A stretch of DNA of 64,000 nt from Solanum dulcamara (GCF_947179165.1 NC_077246.1:66752921-66816920); one strand, 5' to 3'; counted from the stretch's first letter, positions 24,301-36,956 are shown. Notes: a model not told the origin generated them from the sequence alone. Numbers and translations are program-made.

Positions 24301-25849
24301 TACTTTACTCTTCATAAATATTAAATATTACTAATAATTTAATATAATAGTATGTTACAGTCTTCACAGACTTCTACTTCACACTAGGCCGCTTTAGTCT
24401 TTACACTAAACCTAAAGATAAAAGTAAGAACTAAGATTGTTCAAGATGATTGTCTTGTTTGACTGCTTGGTTTTAGTTTTAGTTTTACTTTGTAATTGTA
24501 GCTTTTGCAAGTTCATAAGCGTATGTAATATGATTAACATCAGAAATTCCATATTATGTTTTGGTTGTAATATGTAATTGTAGCTTTCGTACTACATGTG
24601 CTCTTAATTTGATAGTTTTTCTTTTAGAAAAAAATTTACTCAAATCGAACCATAAATAACGTCCATAACTAAAACTGTTGTTAAAAAAATTGAAAATTTA
24701 AACTTCTATGCACAAGTGACCTTAAAATAACTATAGAAACCATCCATTTGAATTTAACTTAAATACATTATAGTTAAAGAATTAGTATATTTTAAATTTG
24801 TTGTAGTAGGTTTTCTACTACTATATATTTCAGAATTCTAATTATATATACAAATAATGTAAATTTTAGAATATCTGTTTAGTTTGTTGTCGTAAGTTAT
24901 TTGCCTCATTTTTATGTTGCTAATCCAACTTATTATATGAATAATTATATTATTTGAAATTAGTTTTTAGATGACCTGATAAGTAAAAGTCTTTTTATAT
25001 TGTAGTACATAATAGTTAATATTTTAAAATTTACTAAATTTACTTATTATGGGAAGAGTTTAACTTTTATCCATGAAGATATAAATAATTACAAAAAGAC
25101 AGAAAAGTATTTAACATAATAGTTCAATTGAGTGGATGCTTCTTTCTTTTCTTTTTTTATTTACTAATTATGGATTCTTCGTTCACTACCAAAAATATTA
25201 CTTTCCTTCACAATACTTGTCATAATTATTATTTTTAGAGTTAAAATGATATGAATTTTAAAATATATTTTTTCATCAAATTAATATGAAAAAAATTATA
25301 ATTTATAGTCTTTTTTATATAGTTTTAAAATATTAAATTATTTTAATTTAGTTTTATTTTAAAAATTAATTAAATTAACTTTTATAAAGCGAAATATGAC
25401 AACTATTTTAAAGCACGTAATCTTGTAGACTAAACACGTTGAAGCAAACGAAGCGCAAAAGTACATTAATTTGGCGTGAAAGTTAAAGCATCATTTGAAT
25501 AAAAGCAACAACAAACATCATTTGCTTTATTAACAAATAAAGAATTTGTACTTTTTTTTTTCTTCCTTTTGGCTTTAGGTTTACTGGAAACTTCGAACAA
25601 TGCAATAAACCAAGAAAATATGTGTTCCCAGTGTGGTGTGGGGTTACCTTGTTTGCTGAGGAGTAAAGACTCTCTTTGGTTTTCCACTCGATTAATCTAA
25701 ATTTTTCGTCCAAAAGTCATATTTTTGAGTTAAATTAAACACTTACAATTTCATAATTACAGAAGCAAATTTATTTGCTAAATTTAAAACACGTGAACCC
25801 GTGATTATTCTATAAAATTAGATTTATATATAATTTTAAAAATTGATAT

Positions 25850-26080
25850 ACAACAACAACAACAATCCAGTGAAATCCCACATCGCGGGGTCTGGGGAGG
25901 GTAGAGTGTACGCAGACCTGACTCCTACCAATGTAGGACGGCTGTTTCCGAAAGACCCTCGGCTCAATAAAAGCATAGAAAAAGGTCAGACAAGAATATT
26001 AGAGTAAATAAGTAGATGACGAAAATAGTCCAAACAATAGTATAATCAAAGCACAAAAACAGTAGATATTATTATACTCA
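25850..26080 (-). mobile_element. SINE, TS/SolS type
   Basis: In reverse orientation the 3' end shows CAA repeats (25852-25866), followed by the inverse of the SINE core (ggggtctggggagggtagag, tgtacgcagacctg). The 5' body extends to about 26075 through aaagcatagaaaaaggtcag. Length of about 220 bp suggests a near-complete copy. Confidence 0.8.
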
Positions 26081-27390
26081 TGCAACAAAAATGTTAAATT
26101 TGAAATTTGTTCCTTATAATATATGAAACTTATGTTTCAAATTAGATTTGAGTGTTGAATTGACTTCATTAGAGATCACAATTTCAATCAAAAATGTTTG
26201 AAGTTAAGTGAAGCCAAAGTCACGACTTGAGTCAAAATGCTTGAAGTTGGACTTGACAAATCATTATATGTCTGAAGTATAGTTACTATATACCTGAAAT
26301 AAGGCTCTGCGGCCACAACATTAATAAAAAATATCTAAAGCTTTAATCTCATTTATTTGAAGTAGTTTCAAAATGAATTATCTTTCGAAAAAAAGAAAGA
26401 TAAATCAATTAAGATACAACTTAAGTGATGGCCACAAAATAGGATATTTGTGCACTTCACCCAACATTTATGTCATCTGATAATCATTAATTAGAAGTCT
26501 CGAGTTTAATCCTTCCTTTCCATGGAAACTTGCATTATGTGAATCCAAATTATTACATCGAGAGCATAAGTAGGTTTCAAGAAACATAAGAAGGCAACAA
26601 GAATCTTACATCAAACTTGCCTCAGGCAAGAGACTCTCACCATGATACATGTTGAATCTTAATCACACTTTATATAAATCGAGAGTCTATCGCACACAGT
26701 CTTTATCTCTACACAATAAAGTAAGATTTGCATACACTCTACACTTTCCAAACATCATTTGTAAAATCACAGTGGGTATGTTATTGTTGATATTGAATCA
26801 TAATCACATGCGACTCTAAATCATCTCACTAAGAGTAAAATGAGCATTTTAAAATTAAATTGTTACAAAATATAAAAATGTGTCGTTTTCTTGAAACTGA
26901 CTAAAAAGAAAAGTGTCACATCAATTGGGACTGAAGGAGTACTAATTTTTGCAGCTCATTTTACCAAAGATTGAATCCTATTCAAACATGTATTCCTTTT
27001 TGTTGATTTTCATTCCAAGGTTGAGTTGTGATTTGGGTGAGGGTTGTAACTCCTATAATAACATAATATAAATACTAACAAATCACAAAGTTTACTTGAA
27101 ATCACATAAATATCGTTCTTCCATAACCTAAATTGTTCTCTTTAAGCACCATCATTTGTATTGTCAAACAAACTTGAGCAGCATTCAGCAAATCTTATGT
27201 ATGAAAACTATAGTTAGCCTTATTCACAGAGTTGGATAATTGGCATTAAACATTAATCCATCCCATAATTTAAGGAGGATTCAATAAGAAATACAAAGCA
27301 TACACATACTTATACATGCTAAGATACTCTGGAATCGTCTACGTATTAAGGTTATATACAACATTATTATCTTTCAGTATTTTATCAAAC

Positions 27391-30254
27391 TTACATTATG
27401 CAGCATTTCACAACTAGGCCTTTTTGATCCACACGGCCTTCTTCATTGCCTGAGAAAAGAAAGTAGTCTTCATTCAGATTGATATCGTAATTTTGTTCTC
27501 AACATGCTATTTGATCTAACAACACAGTACATACCTAAATTGCTCGTATCGAGACATTACTGAGCTAGCCATATAGACATGTCAAATTGAATGAAGCCGA
27601 AAAAACAAATATGCAGATGTATTACATGCATGTGGTTAGGAGAGGGGGTGCAGGTGAATTTTCGTGCATATGCTCCACTTTAGGAATCAATCCTCTTCTG
27701 AGAATGCCACATTCTCTTTGGTTCAAACAAAAACGTGCAGAAAAGGATGAGAGGCCAATATATTTCATACTTACTAGATCGCATCGATCCATTACAATTA
27801 CTATGTCTCGGTCCCAAACAAGTTGGTTTGACTATATGAATCTTCACTGACCATATGACTATTTAAACTCATCTCAAGCCGATATTATATACAGCAACAT
27901 ACCCAGTGTAATTTCCCAAGTGGGGTCTAGGGAGGGTAGAGTGTACGCGGACCTTACCCCTACCTTGGGAGGTAGAGAGGTTGTTTTTGATTTTCCCTGG
28001 ACTCAGGGAAAAGCATATCAAAGCAGATACAAAGAAAAGCATGACAAAGCACTCTGAAAAGAAAAACTACAACAAAATAGTGCGATAATCAAAGCACAAG
28101 AGAACCAATATTATATAAAACAAATATAATAAAAATGAAAAGTGCTTGAAGTTCTACATATTGATCAACCTAATAATGACTCACCATCAGAAGGTTGAGC
28201 TAGTTTTCGATTTTGGGGAGACGTCATTTCCTTTTTCAACTGCATCAATATATCCTCCATTGTGCTTTCCCTCTTCCAGTCAGCAAGCATGGGGAAAAGA
28301 CTTGGCTCTACCTGAAAAACTCTCACGCATAAGCCTGCTTTGATAATATTAAACCTAAATAAGTCAGATAAAAAGTACGTGGTACCTACCACACCAGTTT
28401 CATAATTTACGCAGCTCATATTAATCCTGGATTGGAACCTTACACCAGGTGGCTGATCTGGATATTCCTTTCCACAAAATAGTTTCAACTGATAGATGCG
28501 CCCTTCATGTACAGTCTGTCAACATTACAGATGTCATTAGGCATTAGCACAGATAATTTTTGCCTTCATAACAGTCAAAGTCATCATGAGAAGCGAGCAA
28601 TTCTTGTATCTGTTTTACAAAAACAGATTGAATACAAATTGAAGGCACATTTGATGGAAAGGTTGCTGTCTTGATTCCTAATATTGAGTAAACTCCATTA
28701 AGACCCCTAGAAAGATTTCCAACAATTACAAAAGGACAGTTTTCGTAAACAAAAAACCATATTTGCTTCAAAGAATGGTAAATAATAAATGAGAATTAAG
28801 GTCCACTATTTTTTTGTCAACGGCTAACTTGTCCTTACTACACAATCAAATTTCTTTTTATAACATAAATAAATATATCACTTCACCCACCTAATGCTGA
28901 CCTCTTGTTTCTATCATCACACATGGTGATTGAAAATCAGGTTATTCTTAAGTGCAGAGATTAGCAGCTGGGGGCAGAAACTCAGATTGTCGTTCTTTAG
29001 TTCTGTTTTCATTTTAAGATTTCAGCCATACTGCATTGATCGTTCATTTATGTTATGCACCCGTGTAGAACAAGTGCAATATGGGTAGTAATACCTCATT
29101 CAAATTCTTCCAGATACACTAAAATTAGGCGTAGTTGTACAGTAAAAATTGGCGGGAAAAAAATGTGAGTACCCATACTGGAATGTATGCATACCTGTAG
29201 TAGATACATACCTATAAACCAATTCATGTAACATAGGTTTCCACGAGCATTTTAACTAGAGAGTATTGACTGTACAGAAGTTAACTTTTTATTCCAATAG
29301 GTAGCTCAGTTACTAACAAGACAATATTGGCTTTTTGATGAGGACATGAGGTTAAGAGCCCGTTTGGATGGGCTTAAAAAAAATAACTTTTATGTATGAA
29401 GTGCTTTTAGAACTTTGAAGTGCTGAAAGTTATTTTTATAAATAAGCAGTTGAGTGTTTGGATAAAAGTGCTTATGATGTGAATTTTAGGATTAAAAGAA
29501 TAAAAAAATGTAGTTTGAGAATTTAGTTAAAATATAAGGGATATAAAGGTAATTTCCATGGTCAAAGAAAATGACTTTAAGCACTTTGGAAAAAAAAAGT
29601 TAGGAATCCTAACTTTTCATTTTTTACTGACTTTAAGAACTTTATGGCTTAAAGTCAGCATTAGACAAACACGTCCAAAAGCTAAAAAGGGGCTTTAAGT
29701 TGGTTTTGACCAACTTAAAGCCAATCCAAACGGGCTCTAAATGTGTTGGGTACAGTATCAAGGGAATAAATTGAAACTGAAGTGATATAAGATGTGTCAA
29801 AATTCAAAAGTGCAATATTTTCAAAATAATTTCTTATCCAAAGAGTTGAAAAGGTATGTATATGCTATGTTATAATGGAAGAATGAGTACATATTGAACA
29901 CATGAGTGTCAAACTAAAACAACCTCTCTACCTAGGTAGGGGGTGGGGGTAAGGTCTGCATACACTTTAACCCTCCCCAGACCCCACTTTGTGGGATTAC
30001 ACTGGGTATGTTGTTGAGTGTGTCAAACTGTCAATACCTGTATACTATGAGCACTGAGCAGCTTTTTGCTACTTTTTAGAGACAAGGATTCACAGACGAT
30101 ACTTTCTACGAATATAACATTTAGTACAAAAAAAGATCCAAACAACCAAACAGCTCCATTATCCATTACTGCAATCAGAAGCGTCGAAATGCCTTCACGC
30201 CAACACCTAGAAACATGCCGCTCTCCCACAGTTTATTCAGTCTGAACTACATTT

Positions 30255-30292
<38 letters not shown>

Positions 30293-33200
30293 TCTTCTTC
30301 TCCTTTTCTAGACTGTTTCTCACTCTTCTATATCTACCCCTTCATTGGTTATCTAGCCCTAAATAATAAAATGTATTTGAGTGCAGAGCCTGCAGGCAAA
30401 CCTCTAGATTATTTCCTGCAATAGTAATCCTTATTACTCTAGTTTCTGCTATCTATAGTAGGATATGCGTGCTGCTTTTTACAATACCATCTTCTTTTTC
30501 TTGAAATGGAAAGTATTCTTCCCTACCATCTTCTTGTTCACCAAAAAGTCGGAGTTCAAAAATCGAAGCCCTTCAATGAAAATCAAAGTGTCATTTTCAA
30601 AGTTTTTGTGGCCCAACTGTGTCCTTAGTTATTGCGGAAAGATGCCCCTGGAATAAATCATATGTACAAACTTGCTTGTAAAGTCATTAAGTGGCAAAGA
30701 GCGTCCAGGTCACCAACTAATTACAAATTCATCCTTGGATTATAAGTCATCACTATTGGCTCTTGACGAAACAAAAACAACAATAACAGCTATGTCTTAG
30801 TCCCAAACAAGTTGGGCTGGCTATATGAATCCTCTTTGATCATGTTTATCCAATTAATATTCATCTTAGACAAGCATTTTACAAAATACAAATAAAAATA
30901 GAAGTATTATAAGTTCTCTATATTTTCTACTAGTGAAAAAATCTCTACTAGGGCTAAAAGACTCCAAGAGAGCATAGGGCCTAAACCAAACGAATTAATA
31001 TGACTAAAACCTTTGGCAATGGCAGAAGATAACAAGGAATTAGAAGCAGCTGTGGAGGACCATCTTTCTATGCATTTTATGGACCATCTGGAAGGAGAGG
31101 AACAACGATATTTTGAAAATAAAAGGGCTCATATATCCAGAATCAAAAATACTTGTCTCCAAAATCTGTTCTTTTGGAGTAAAAGATTTTATTGAGAGTA
31201 TGGATCAGTATATAGAGTTTTTAGCTTTGTTAGGAAATTTGTAACTGGTGCTTTGCTGTAGTAAGTATTGACTGCTTATGATGCAGTCTTTTGTACCATC
31301 TTGGTACCTTTATTAATAAAATTTTACCTTATCAAAAAAAAAAAAAGGCAAAACCTTATTTTCTTCAAAAGGACCAACAGGACTAAAACCTATTCTCAAA
31401 CAGTGTCTATCGCCTATATAGATTTTTTTTCTTCCGTTGTGCTCTATCTTTCGCCAAGTCTACATGAATTCCAAGAGATTGTAGGTCTTTCAAGACATTA
31501 CCTTCCATGTGTTTTAGACCTACCTCATCCCTTTTTAACACCTTCATTCACCATGGTATGACATCTACAGACTAGTGCATATGAAGGTCGACGTAGGACA
31601 TGACCAAACCAAGTGACCTTCACTCATTTTATCTCAATGTGTGCTACTTGCACCTTCGGGAAAATGTGGTTATTTTTTTAATCTTGTGTTACCACGTATC
31701 CACTTTAGGATCCACGGCACTGTAACACTCAGTCTTGTGGATGTGTTTAACTTTAGTGATCCAATACTCACTCTCATATAACATTGTTGGTCTTATCATT
31801 TTTTCTACAAAACCTATCTTTCGGTTTAATACGCATCCTTTTATCACATAACCCTGATAGCACTTCTCCATTTCAATCATCCGACTTTGATTCTGGGTGT
31901 AACATCTTGATCTATAATTCCATTCTCCCAAAAACAAGCAGCCTAAATATCTAAGTTGTTTGCAATTAGGCCCTACAACCCTGTCTAAACTCAACTCAAC
32001 TTCACTTTTCCTATGCTGACTAAACTTGTAGAGTGTATATTCATTCTTACTTCTACGTATCTTAAAACCCTATTCTCTAGATTGTTTCTAGATAGCTCAA
32101 GCTTTTGGTCGACACTCTTGCTAGTTTCGTCAGTTAGCACAATATCGTCAGCGAATAGTATACACCAGAGAACCTGACTATGACGTCCTAATTATGCATT
32201 GTATCATTCTTCCTTTAACAGATTATAAATGATTAAGACACATATTCAGTATCCTACTTTAAGGAGGGAGTCCAATACTCTCTTTCCACCACTTCATCTT
32301 TTGCTACTACTCGTACTGCTTACCTTCTTCCTTTCTCTTGCACTCTGAGTCATTGCCTTGCCCTAACTATTGTGTCCTATTACATGCACCGTATCATGCC
32401 TTTTTTAGCAGATTCTAAATGAAAAATGACTCAAATTCAATATCGTGCACACATTATATATCATGCTTTCTTTAGCAGATGAAACATAAATATGACTCAA
32501 AAATTGTTTGTTGATGACTTAATGATCTTCTGCAGCGGGAAGGAACAAACAGTAAGGAGAATTATGGAAGCACTAGACCATTTCACTAAAGTCACTGGGA
32601 TGATAGCTAACATGGACAAATCCAATGTGTTTATTGCTGGAACAGATGATCATACTATGGAACTCTTCTTAAATATTATAGGATTCACAGTGGGCACTTT
32701 TCCTATAAGATACTTGTGTGATGTGTCCGCCACTTTCCTCTAAGAAATGGAGCAAATTGGATTGCCATCAATTAACTAGAAAAATTACTCAACGGCTCAA
32801 GACTGGCTATGCTAAGATGCTATCATATGCTGGAAGGCTACAAATCATCACTGCAGTTTTATTCTCCATCCATAACTTCTGGGGAGCTGTCTTTATTCTT
32901 CCCCAAAGTGTTGTAAAAGAGGTTGATAGACTATGCAGGGAGTATTTATGGGGTAACAATCACGAGAAGAGGAAACTATCTCTGGTCTCATGGGATAAGT
33001 TGTGTATTCCTAAGAAATATGGTCGATTGAACATCAAAGGGTGCAGAATCTGGAACATTGCTTCTGTGGCCAAACTTTTGTGGTAACTTTCAAGTAAACA
33101 AGATTCACGATGGATTAAGTGGATTCATGGATTGTGTATGAAGTCAGATATTAACATCTGGATGCATAGGCCCCCCAATGATTGTAGCTGGTATTGGAAG

Positions 33201-36200
33201 AAGCTTGATTCCCTGAAGAATGACATGATAAATTGGTATACAAATGGCAGGTATATCCTAACTTCTAGTGGATTCTATTCTATAACAAGCAGCTATAATA
33301 CACTTATTGGTGCTCACATCAGATGCAGAATAGACAACCTTGTGTGGACAGCAGTAGCCCAACCTAAACATAGATTTGTTCTTTGGTTAGCTGTACAGGG
33401 GAGGCTACTTACAAAAGCAAGACTGAGATACTTGAACATATCTATCGACAGTGATTAATGCTGCTTATGTGACATGAAGACTACAGAAATACCCCTGCAT
33501 CTATTTGCAGATTGTGGTTGGACCAAACAGTTGAGAACTGATCTATCAAATTGGCTGGGCATACAACTTCAAGCAGGTGAAGTGAAAACAGTGCTGGAGA
33601 GAATTAGAAGGAAGGCGGAAGCACTGGAAGCATTTCAAAAAGGAGATTGTAGCAGCTACTTGGGGAGCAATTGTCTACTATACTTGGAAAGCTAGGAACT
33701 GGACGAATTTCAAGCATCAAAGTGTACAGACTGAGACAGTTTTGACATTGATAAAGAAGGATATTGTAGAAAGACTAGATCTGTTAAAAGCTAGTAGGAG
33801 AGCTAGTACTTGTAGCGGTTTGATTCATAGGATCATTTGTAACTAGTCTGACTCCGAAGGCGTAACGTCTCATAATAACTTTCCTAGTAGGTGGTTATGA
33901 GATTAGGTCCTCCCCTAGGTGTATGTATTAGTTGCTTGTTCTTGTTGGTTATGGTAATATTCACATTAGTTACCTAAAAAAACCTTTCTCCAATAACTTA
34001 GCATATAGATAAGCATAAACAGCCCCAAGTCCCCTTCCTATCAGCGTTATCTGAGTATTATTTTAGGATATCCAGCAAAAGGAGTTCAAAATGAATGCAA
34101 ATCAAGTCTAACAAAATTGAAGTATGATCAGATTGTCAACAAAGGTAACTGAAGATCAGCCTGAGAAACAAATTCATAAACATATTTTCATTAACAGCAG
34201 AAAAAGGTACCATGAAGCCTAATTGTAGTCACAGTAGTTCTGCCAGTACAGCTCAATAGTTATTACTTATTAGAATAAGCAAGATATACGTACAAATCTT
34301 AAAACTGGAATTCAGTTAACTCTAGGCTCTATTTGATTTGATTCATAACATGAGAACTCTGAAAAAAGTGACTATGTTTTTATGGAAAAGAATTCAAATT
34401 TGTGTTGTTACTTTGTTAGTCCTACAACTTGAGTGGTCAGTATCCTTTGAAAATGAGTAATAAGATACTTTAGATGTCAACATGAGAGTTGCACCACATA
34501 ATTTTTTACATCAAAAATCCAATCCCTATGTGCAAATATATAGATGTAAAGTAACTTGCATCCTTGAAAGAACAATCAGGCTATTCAAGAATACAGGAAA
34601 AAAGAAGAGTCACAAGCACAAATGTGAAAGAGCTGATAAAGAAAGCCTACATTAGGAGGGCCAATGATAGTTCCTGTCCATGATTGCATGTAAACATCAT
34701 CTGCGTCATCCATCCCGTAGCTAACAGTTCCATCCCCTATTCCTTTTTCTCCTCTTTCAAGCTCTTCCAATAATCTGAAATTCCTTGGGACTGGACATGA
34801 ACACAAATACTATCAGGTAAAGATTACATAACATGCTGATATGGTATGTCGAATGTAGCACATTAAGAACAGCTTCCTTGAAAAAGACGAAAGACAAAGT
34901 TACTGAACAATATCATGTCATTGCAATTACAGATGATGGAATATGCAGTTTAGAGCCACAAAAGGAGTAATGCAAGACTAAATTCCATGACACTGCAAGG
35001 TAGCATTGAACTTTTAAGGAAAATTAATATAAAATTTGGATGAAATAAAGAAAGACATCCAGGAAGTTTTATGGTTTAGTTAATTCTCTTTGAACTCCAA
35101 GAAAAAAGGATAACACACTTCCATTAACCATAAATGACTTGATCTCCAAACGGCTTTCTTGTGAAAGTAATTGTTTCTAGGAAGCTAATAAAGATAACTG
35201 GTTACGTGCTTAGCACAATTATCAGCATTAAATAAAGGATGCTCGCATACTAAACAGAAAACTCAAAACTGGAACCAAGATTAGAACCTCTGGCACCTCC
35301 ACAGATGAAACCCTTAGCCTTTTTATTTTCTATTTTTGGGTTTGTGAAGATTATTCCTCATTTGGAGCTACAGATGTAATGTTTTTTGAGCCGTTTGCCC
35401 ACTACTATAATCAAGAAAGCATAAGTCAGTGTTTATGTGTTCAGTTAGATTCATTTTGCCGGCTTCTCTGCTAAGGATGAAAAGAAGCTGTTAAGTTCTT
35501 TTTAATTACATAAAAAAGCAGTTGGTTTTTACAATAATAGATAAATCACTTGAAGTTCTGTGATCCAGGGGCGGATCCATAGGCAGTTCAGGGGGTTCCG
35601 AACCCCCTTCGTTAAAAAATTACACCGTATATATAAGATAAATTTTCTAATTTATGTGTATATATTTAACATTGAACCCCTGAGCATAAGCCAAAGGACT
35701 AGCTCAGTGGCAGAGGGGGTTCAATATTTTGCCTTAGCTTATCTCAGCTCGCGGGTTCGAATCCGAATAAGCACATTCTTTTTCTAATTAACGTGTTTAA
35801 TTTTTTTTGAACCTCCTTCATAAAATTTCTGGTTCCGCCACTGCTGTGATCCCTACTTCATTTTGCCTCATGTTGTCTTCCACTAGGTTTCACCCAACAC
35901 ATTCCATTATTTACCCTCACCAGCAGCTAGAGGAGGAGAAAGGAATGATGTCACAGCCTGGGCACCTATCATCCAACTACTCCTTTTGGGAATGGAAAGA
36001 AGAAAGGATGGTTGTAGATCACTGATGTCGAATTCACGAAAAAGATCATTTGTGAAAGAATCATGGGTTCCCGGAGTATGCTTATATTATAATAAAGTAA
36101 GTAGAGCAAAAGCTACTCGACTAGACAGAAAAGGCGACCAAAGAAAGCTGGTTCACCTTCTCTCCTCCGCTACAACATAGGTCGTTCTGATCCTGGATGA

Positions 36201-36956
36201 AAATATTCCAAAACGGAATTGGATTTCCACTCATAAGTAAGGAAGGTTAGATATCTCTGATAGGGTTGTATTTTTGGTTGAAATGTCTTTTAATGTGGTA
36301 TGTCATAAATAATATTCCCATTCTTTACATCCACATTTTTTACCATCCATATCTCAAATACATTACCCTCAATTTGAAGTTAGATTTCAATTTCCGAAAA
36401 AAGACAAACAGACTAACACACACACACACAGAAGCATTAGCAAATCAAGACAGGAAACTCGGCCTCCACAACGGATTATGCCCCAAACAGATAGTAAACC
36501 CCAGCTACAGATTACAACAGGATAGTAGCCTTATCACTAGTTTCTAATAGAAAAGAACTTCCAAAATTGGCATCAATTCAGCTGATATCTTCACCTTAAT
36601 TAGGCCAACATTTCTGTTAACAAAAACTTCAACTTTCCCACAAAAGTGGACACCAAATTCATCCAATAGGACTAAAAATTTAATCTTTCTATGTCAACAA
36701 TCATCAGCCAACTCACTTAGCCTAATCTAGACAAAACCCAAGAAAGAAACCCTATACCCAAATACCATAAAGGGTTTAAACAGCACAAAAATTATGAACC
36801 CCATAAATCCAAACAAAAAAAGACCACTTTTGACTAACAAGACAAAAGAGTTAAACAAAGATCTACAACCCCAAACTTGCAATGAAAATAAAAATCCATT
36901 CTTTTTCCAAGATTTTGATGCTTACCAACAACTCTTGATGATCCTTCTGACCCCAT
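27391..36956 (-). CDS. UEV1: Ubiquitin-conjugating enzyme E2 variant, UEV1/MMS2 type, five exons
   Basis: Exons, minus strand: 36956-36926, 34790-34651, 28515-28390, 28311-28185, 27449-27391. GT-AG introns, 483 nt, 160 aa. UEV1 proteins pair with Ubc13 to build Lys63-linked ubiquitin chains in DNA-damage tolerance and signalling, in nucleus and cytosol. The fold is clear from [17 protein letters not shown] (11-27), [20 protein letters not shown] (44-63), [20 protein letters not shown] (69-88), and [12 protein letters not shown] leading to [12 protein letters not shown]. As expected for a UEV, there is no HPN motif or E2 catalytic Cys context. The C-terminus [10 protein letters not shown] ends in a CaaX-like box (C157-C-I-M160). 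Intron 2 is 6.1 kb and full of transposon pieces. Splice sites are inferred by eye. No defects seen. Confidence 0.94.
27799..27880 (-). mobile_element. Au-like SINE 3' piece in UEV1 intron 4
   Basis: Contains tatgtctcggtcccaaacaa followed by gttggtttgactatatgaat. This is the inverse of the conserved 3' region of Au-type SINEs (ATTCATATAGCC...CTTGTTTGGGAC). A related piece lies at 30779-30840. Confidence 0.6.
27893..28135 (-). mobile_element. SINE, TS/SolS type, in UEV1 intron 4
   Basis: The inverse SINE core is seen in catacccagtgtaatttccc, gggtctagggagggtagagt, gtacgcggaccttaccccta and aggtagagaggttg. The 5' body continues through ttccctggactcagggaaaa to about 28130. Near full length. Confidence 0.8.
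29356..29737 (+). mobile_element. Tourist-like MITE in UEV1 intron 2
   Basis: 382 bp with terminal inverted repeats gagcccgtttggatgggctt and the inverse of aagccaatccaaacgggctc. It is flanked by TAA on both sides (29353-29355, 29738-29740), the 3-bp TWA target of PIF/Harbinger-type MITEs. The interior has an inverted pair around gttaggaatcctaac. A second, truncated copy lies at 1847-2182. Confidence 0.85.
29916..30014 (+). mobile_element. SINE, TS/SolS type, truncated
   Basis: The core aacctctctacctaggtagg, taaggtctgcatacactt and ccctccccagaccccacttt ends in gggtatgttgttg. Flanking duplications tgagtgtcaaact (29903-29915) and tgagtgtgtcaaact (30015-30029) differ by a TG insertion and define the ends. 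Confidence 0.8.
30255..30302. repeat. (CT)n microsatellite
   Basis: About 18 CT units followed by CTT units, inside UEV1 intron 2. The overlapping Ser-Leu-repeat open frame is an artefact. Confidence 0.95.
30779..30840 (-). mobile_element. Au-like SINE 3' piece
   Basis: The sequence agctatgtcttagtcccaaa followed by caagttgggctggctatatg is the inverse of the Au SINE 3' region, with CAA/TTG-type repeats at 30770-30785. Confidence 0.65.
31000..31346 (+). mobile_element. LINE 3' end with poly(A)
   Basis: The last part reads tttgtaccatcttggtacct, ttattaataaaattttacct and tatc, followed by a run of 13 A (31334-31346). This is the usual 3' end of plant L1-like LINEs. The body is 5'-truncated. The 60-residue frame at 31013 is not recognised and is probably LINE-derived. 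Confidence 0.65.
31500..32170 (-). pseudogene. LINE reverse transcriptase remnant
   Basis: Minus-strand translation shows [20 protein letters not shown] at about 32160-32095, the catalytic F-A-D-D box of non-LTR RT. Further on come [11 protein letters not shown] and [18 protein letters not shown] (31994-31689). The frame is broken by stops and indels. The orientation is opposite to the LINE piece at 32490. Confidence 0.8.
32485..33968 (+). pseudogene. LINE ORF2 C-terminal remnant
   Basis: Open segments in shifting frames: [14 protein letters not shown] (normally FADD; Val replaces Ala) with [17 protein letters not shown]; then [33 protein letters not shown] and [14 protein letters not shown]; and a zf-RVT-like part ([31 protein letters not shown]). 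This is the RT thumb and C-terminal domain of a plant L1-type LINE. The 5' part is missing. The 3' end is near a short A run at about 33975. It lies in UEV1 intron 2. Confidence 0.85.
35566..35843. mobile_element. hAT-type MITE with internal tRNA-like sequence, in UEV1 intron 1
   Basis: 278 bp with termini caggggcggatcc and ggttccgccactg (inverted repeats, CAGKGGCGGA type). A perfect 8-bp target duplication CTGTGATC lies at 35558-35565 and 35844-35851. The 8-bp duplication and CAG-starting ends indicate hAT. There is no coding capacity. Internal Pol III box-like motifs are listed separately. Confidence 0.85.
35690..35776 (+). promoter_or_regulatory. tRNA-like Pol III A box and B box inside the MITE
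   Basis: The A-box-like tagctcagtggcagag at about 35700-35715 fits TRGYNNANNNG. The perfect B box ggttcgaatcc lies at about 35754-35764, spaced about 50 bp away as in tRNA genes. A full cloverleaf with a 7-bp acceptor stem and normal anticodon arm is not evident, so this is a tRNA-related sequence, not a functional tRNA gene. Confidence 0.6.
36416..36431. repeat. (AC)n microsatellite
   Basis: Eight CA units in UEV1 intron 1. Confidence 0.9.

Larger units (their letters stand above)
22400..27390. other. Intergenic region between caleosin and UEV1
   Basis: No gene is visible. The interval holds a GGGGCGGATCTAGG-like MITE remnant at about 22436-22660, a (TA)n tract, a plastid-like rRNA fragment, an unclassified repeat at 24117-24300 and a SINE. 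A half Stowaway-like end (aattgggactgaaggagtac) lies at 26922-26941. Open frames at 22703, 23752, 25466 and 25483 are low-complexity or unsupported. Confidence 0.6.

Noticed and set aside
31013..31195. 60-codon acidic open frame starting [11 protein letters not shown]
   Set aside because: Lies directly upstream of a LINE 3' end and inside a UEV1 intron; no independent support.
35690..35776. A functional tRNA gene
   Set aside because: A and B boxes are present, but no proper acceptor stem or anticodon arm could be drawn, and the sequence lies inside a MITE.
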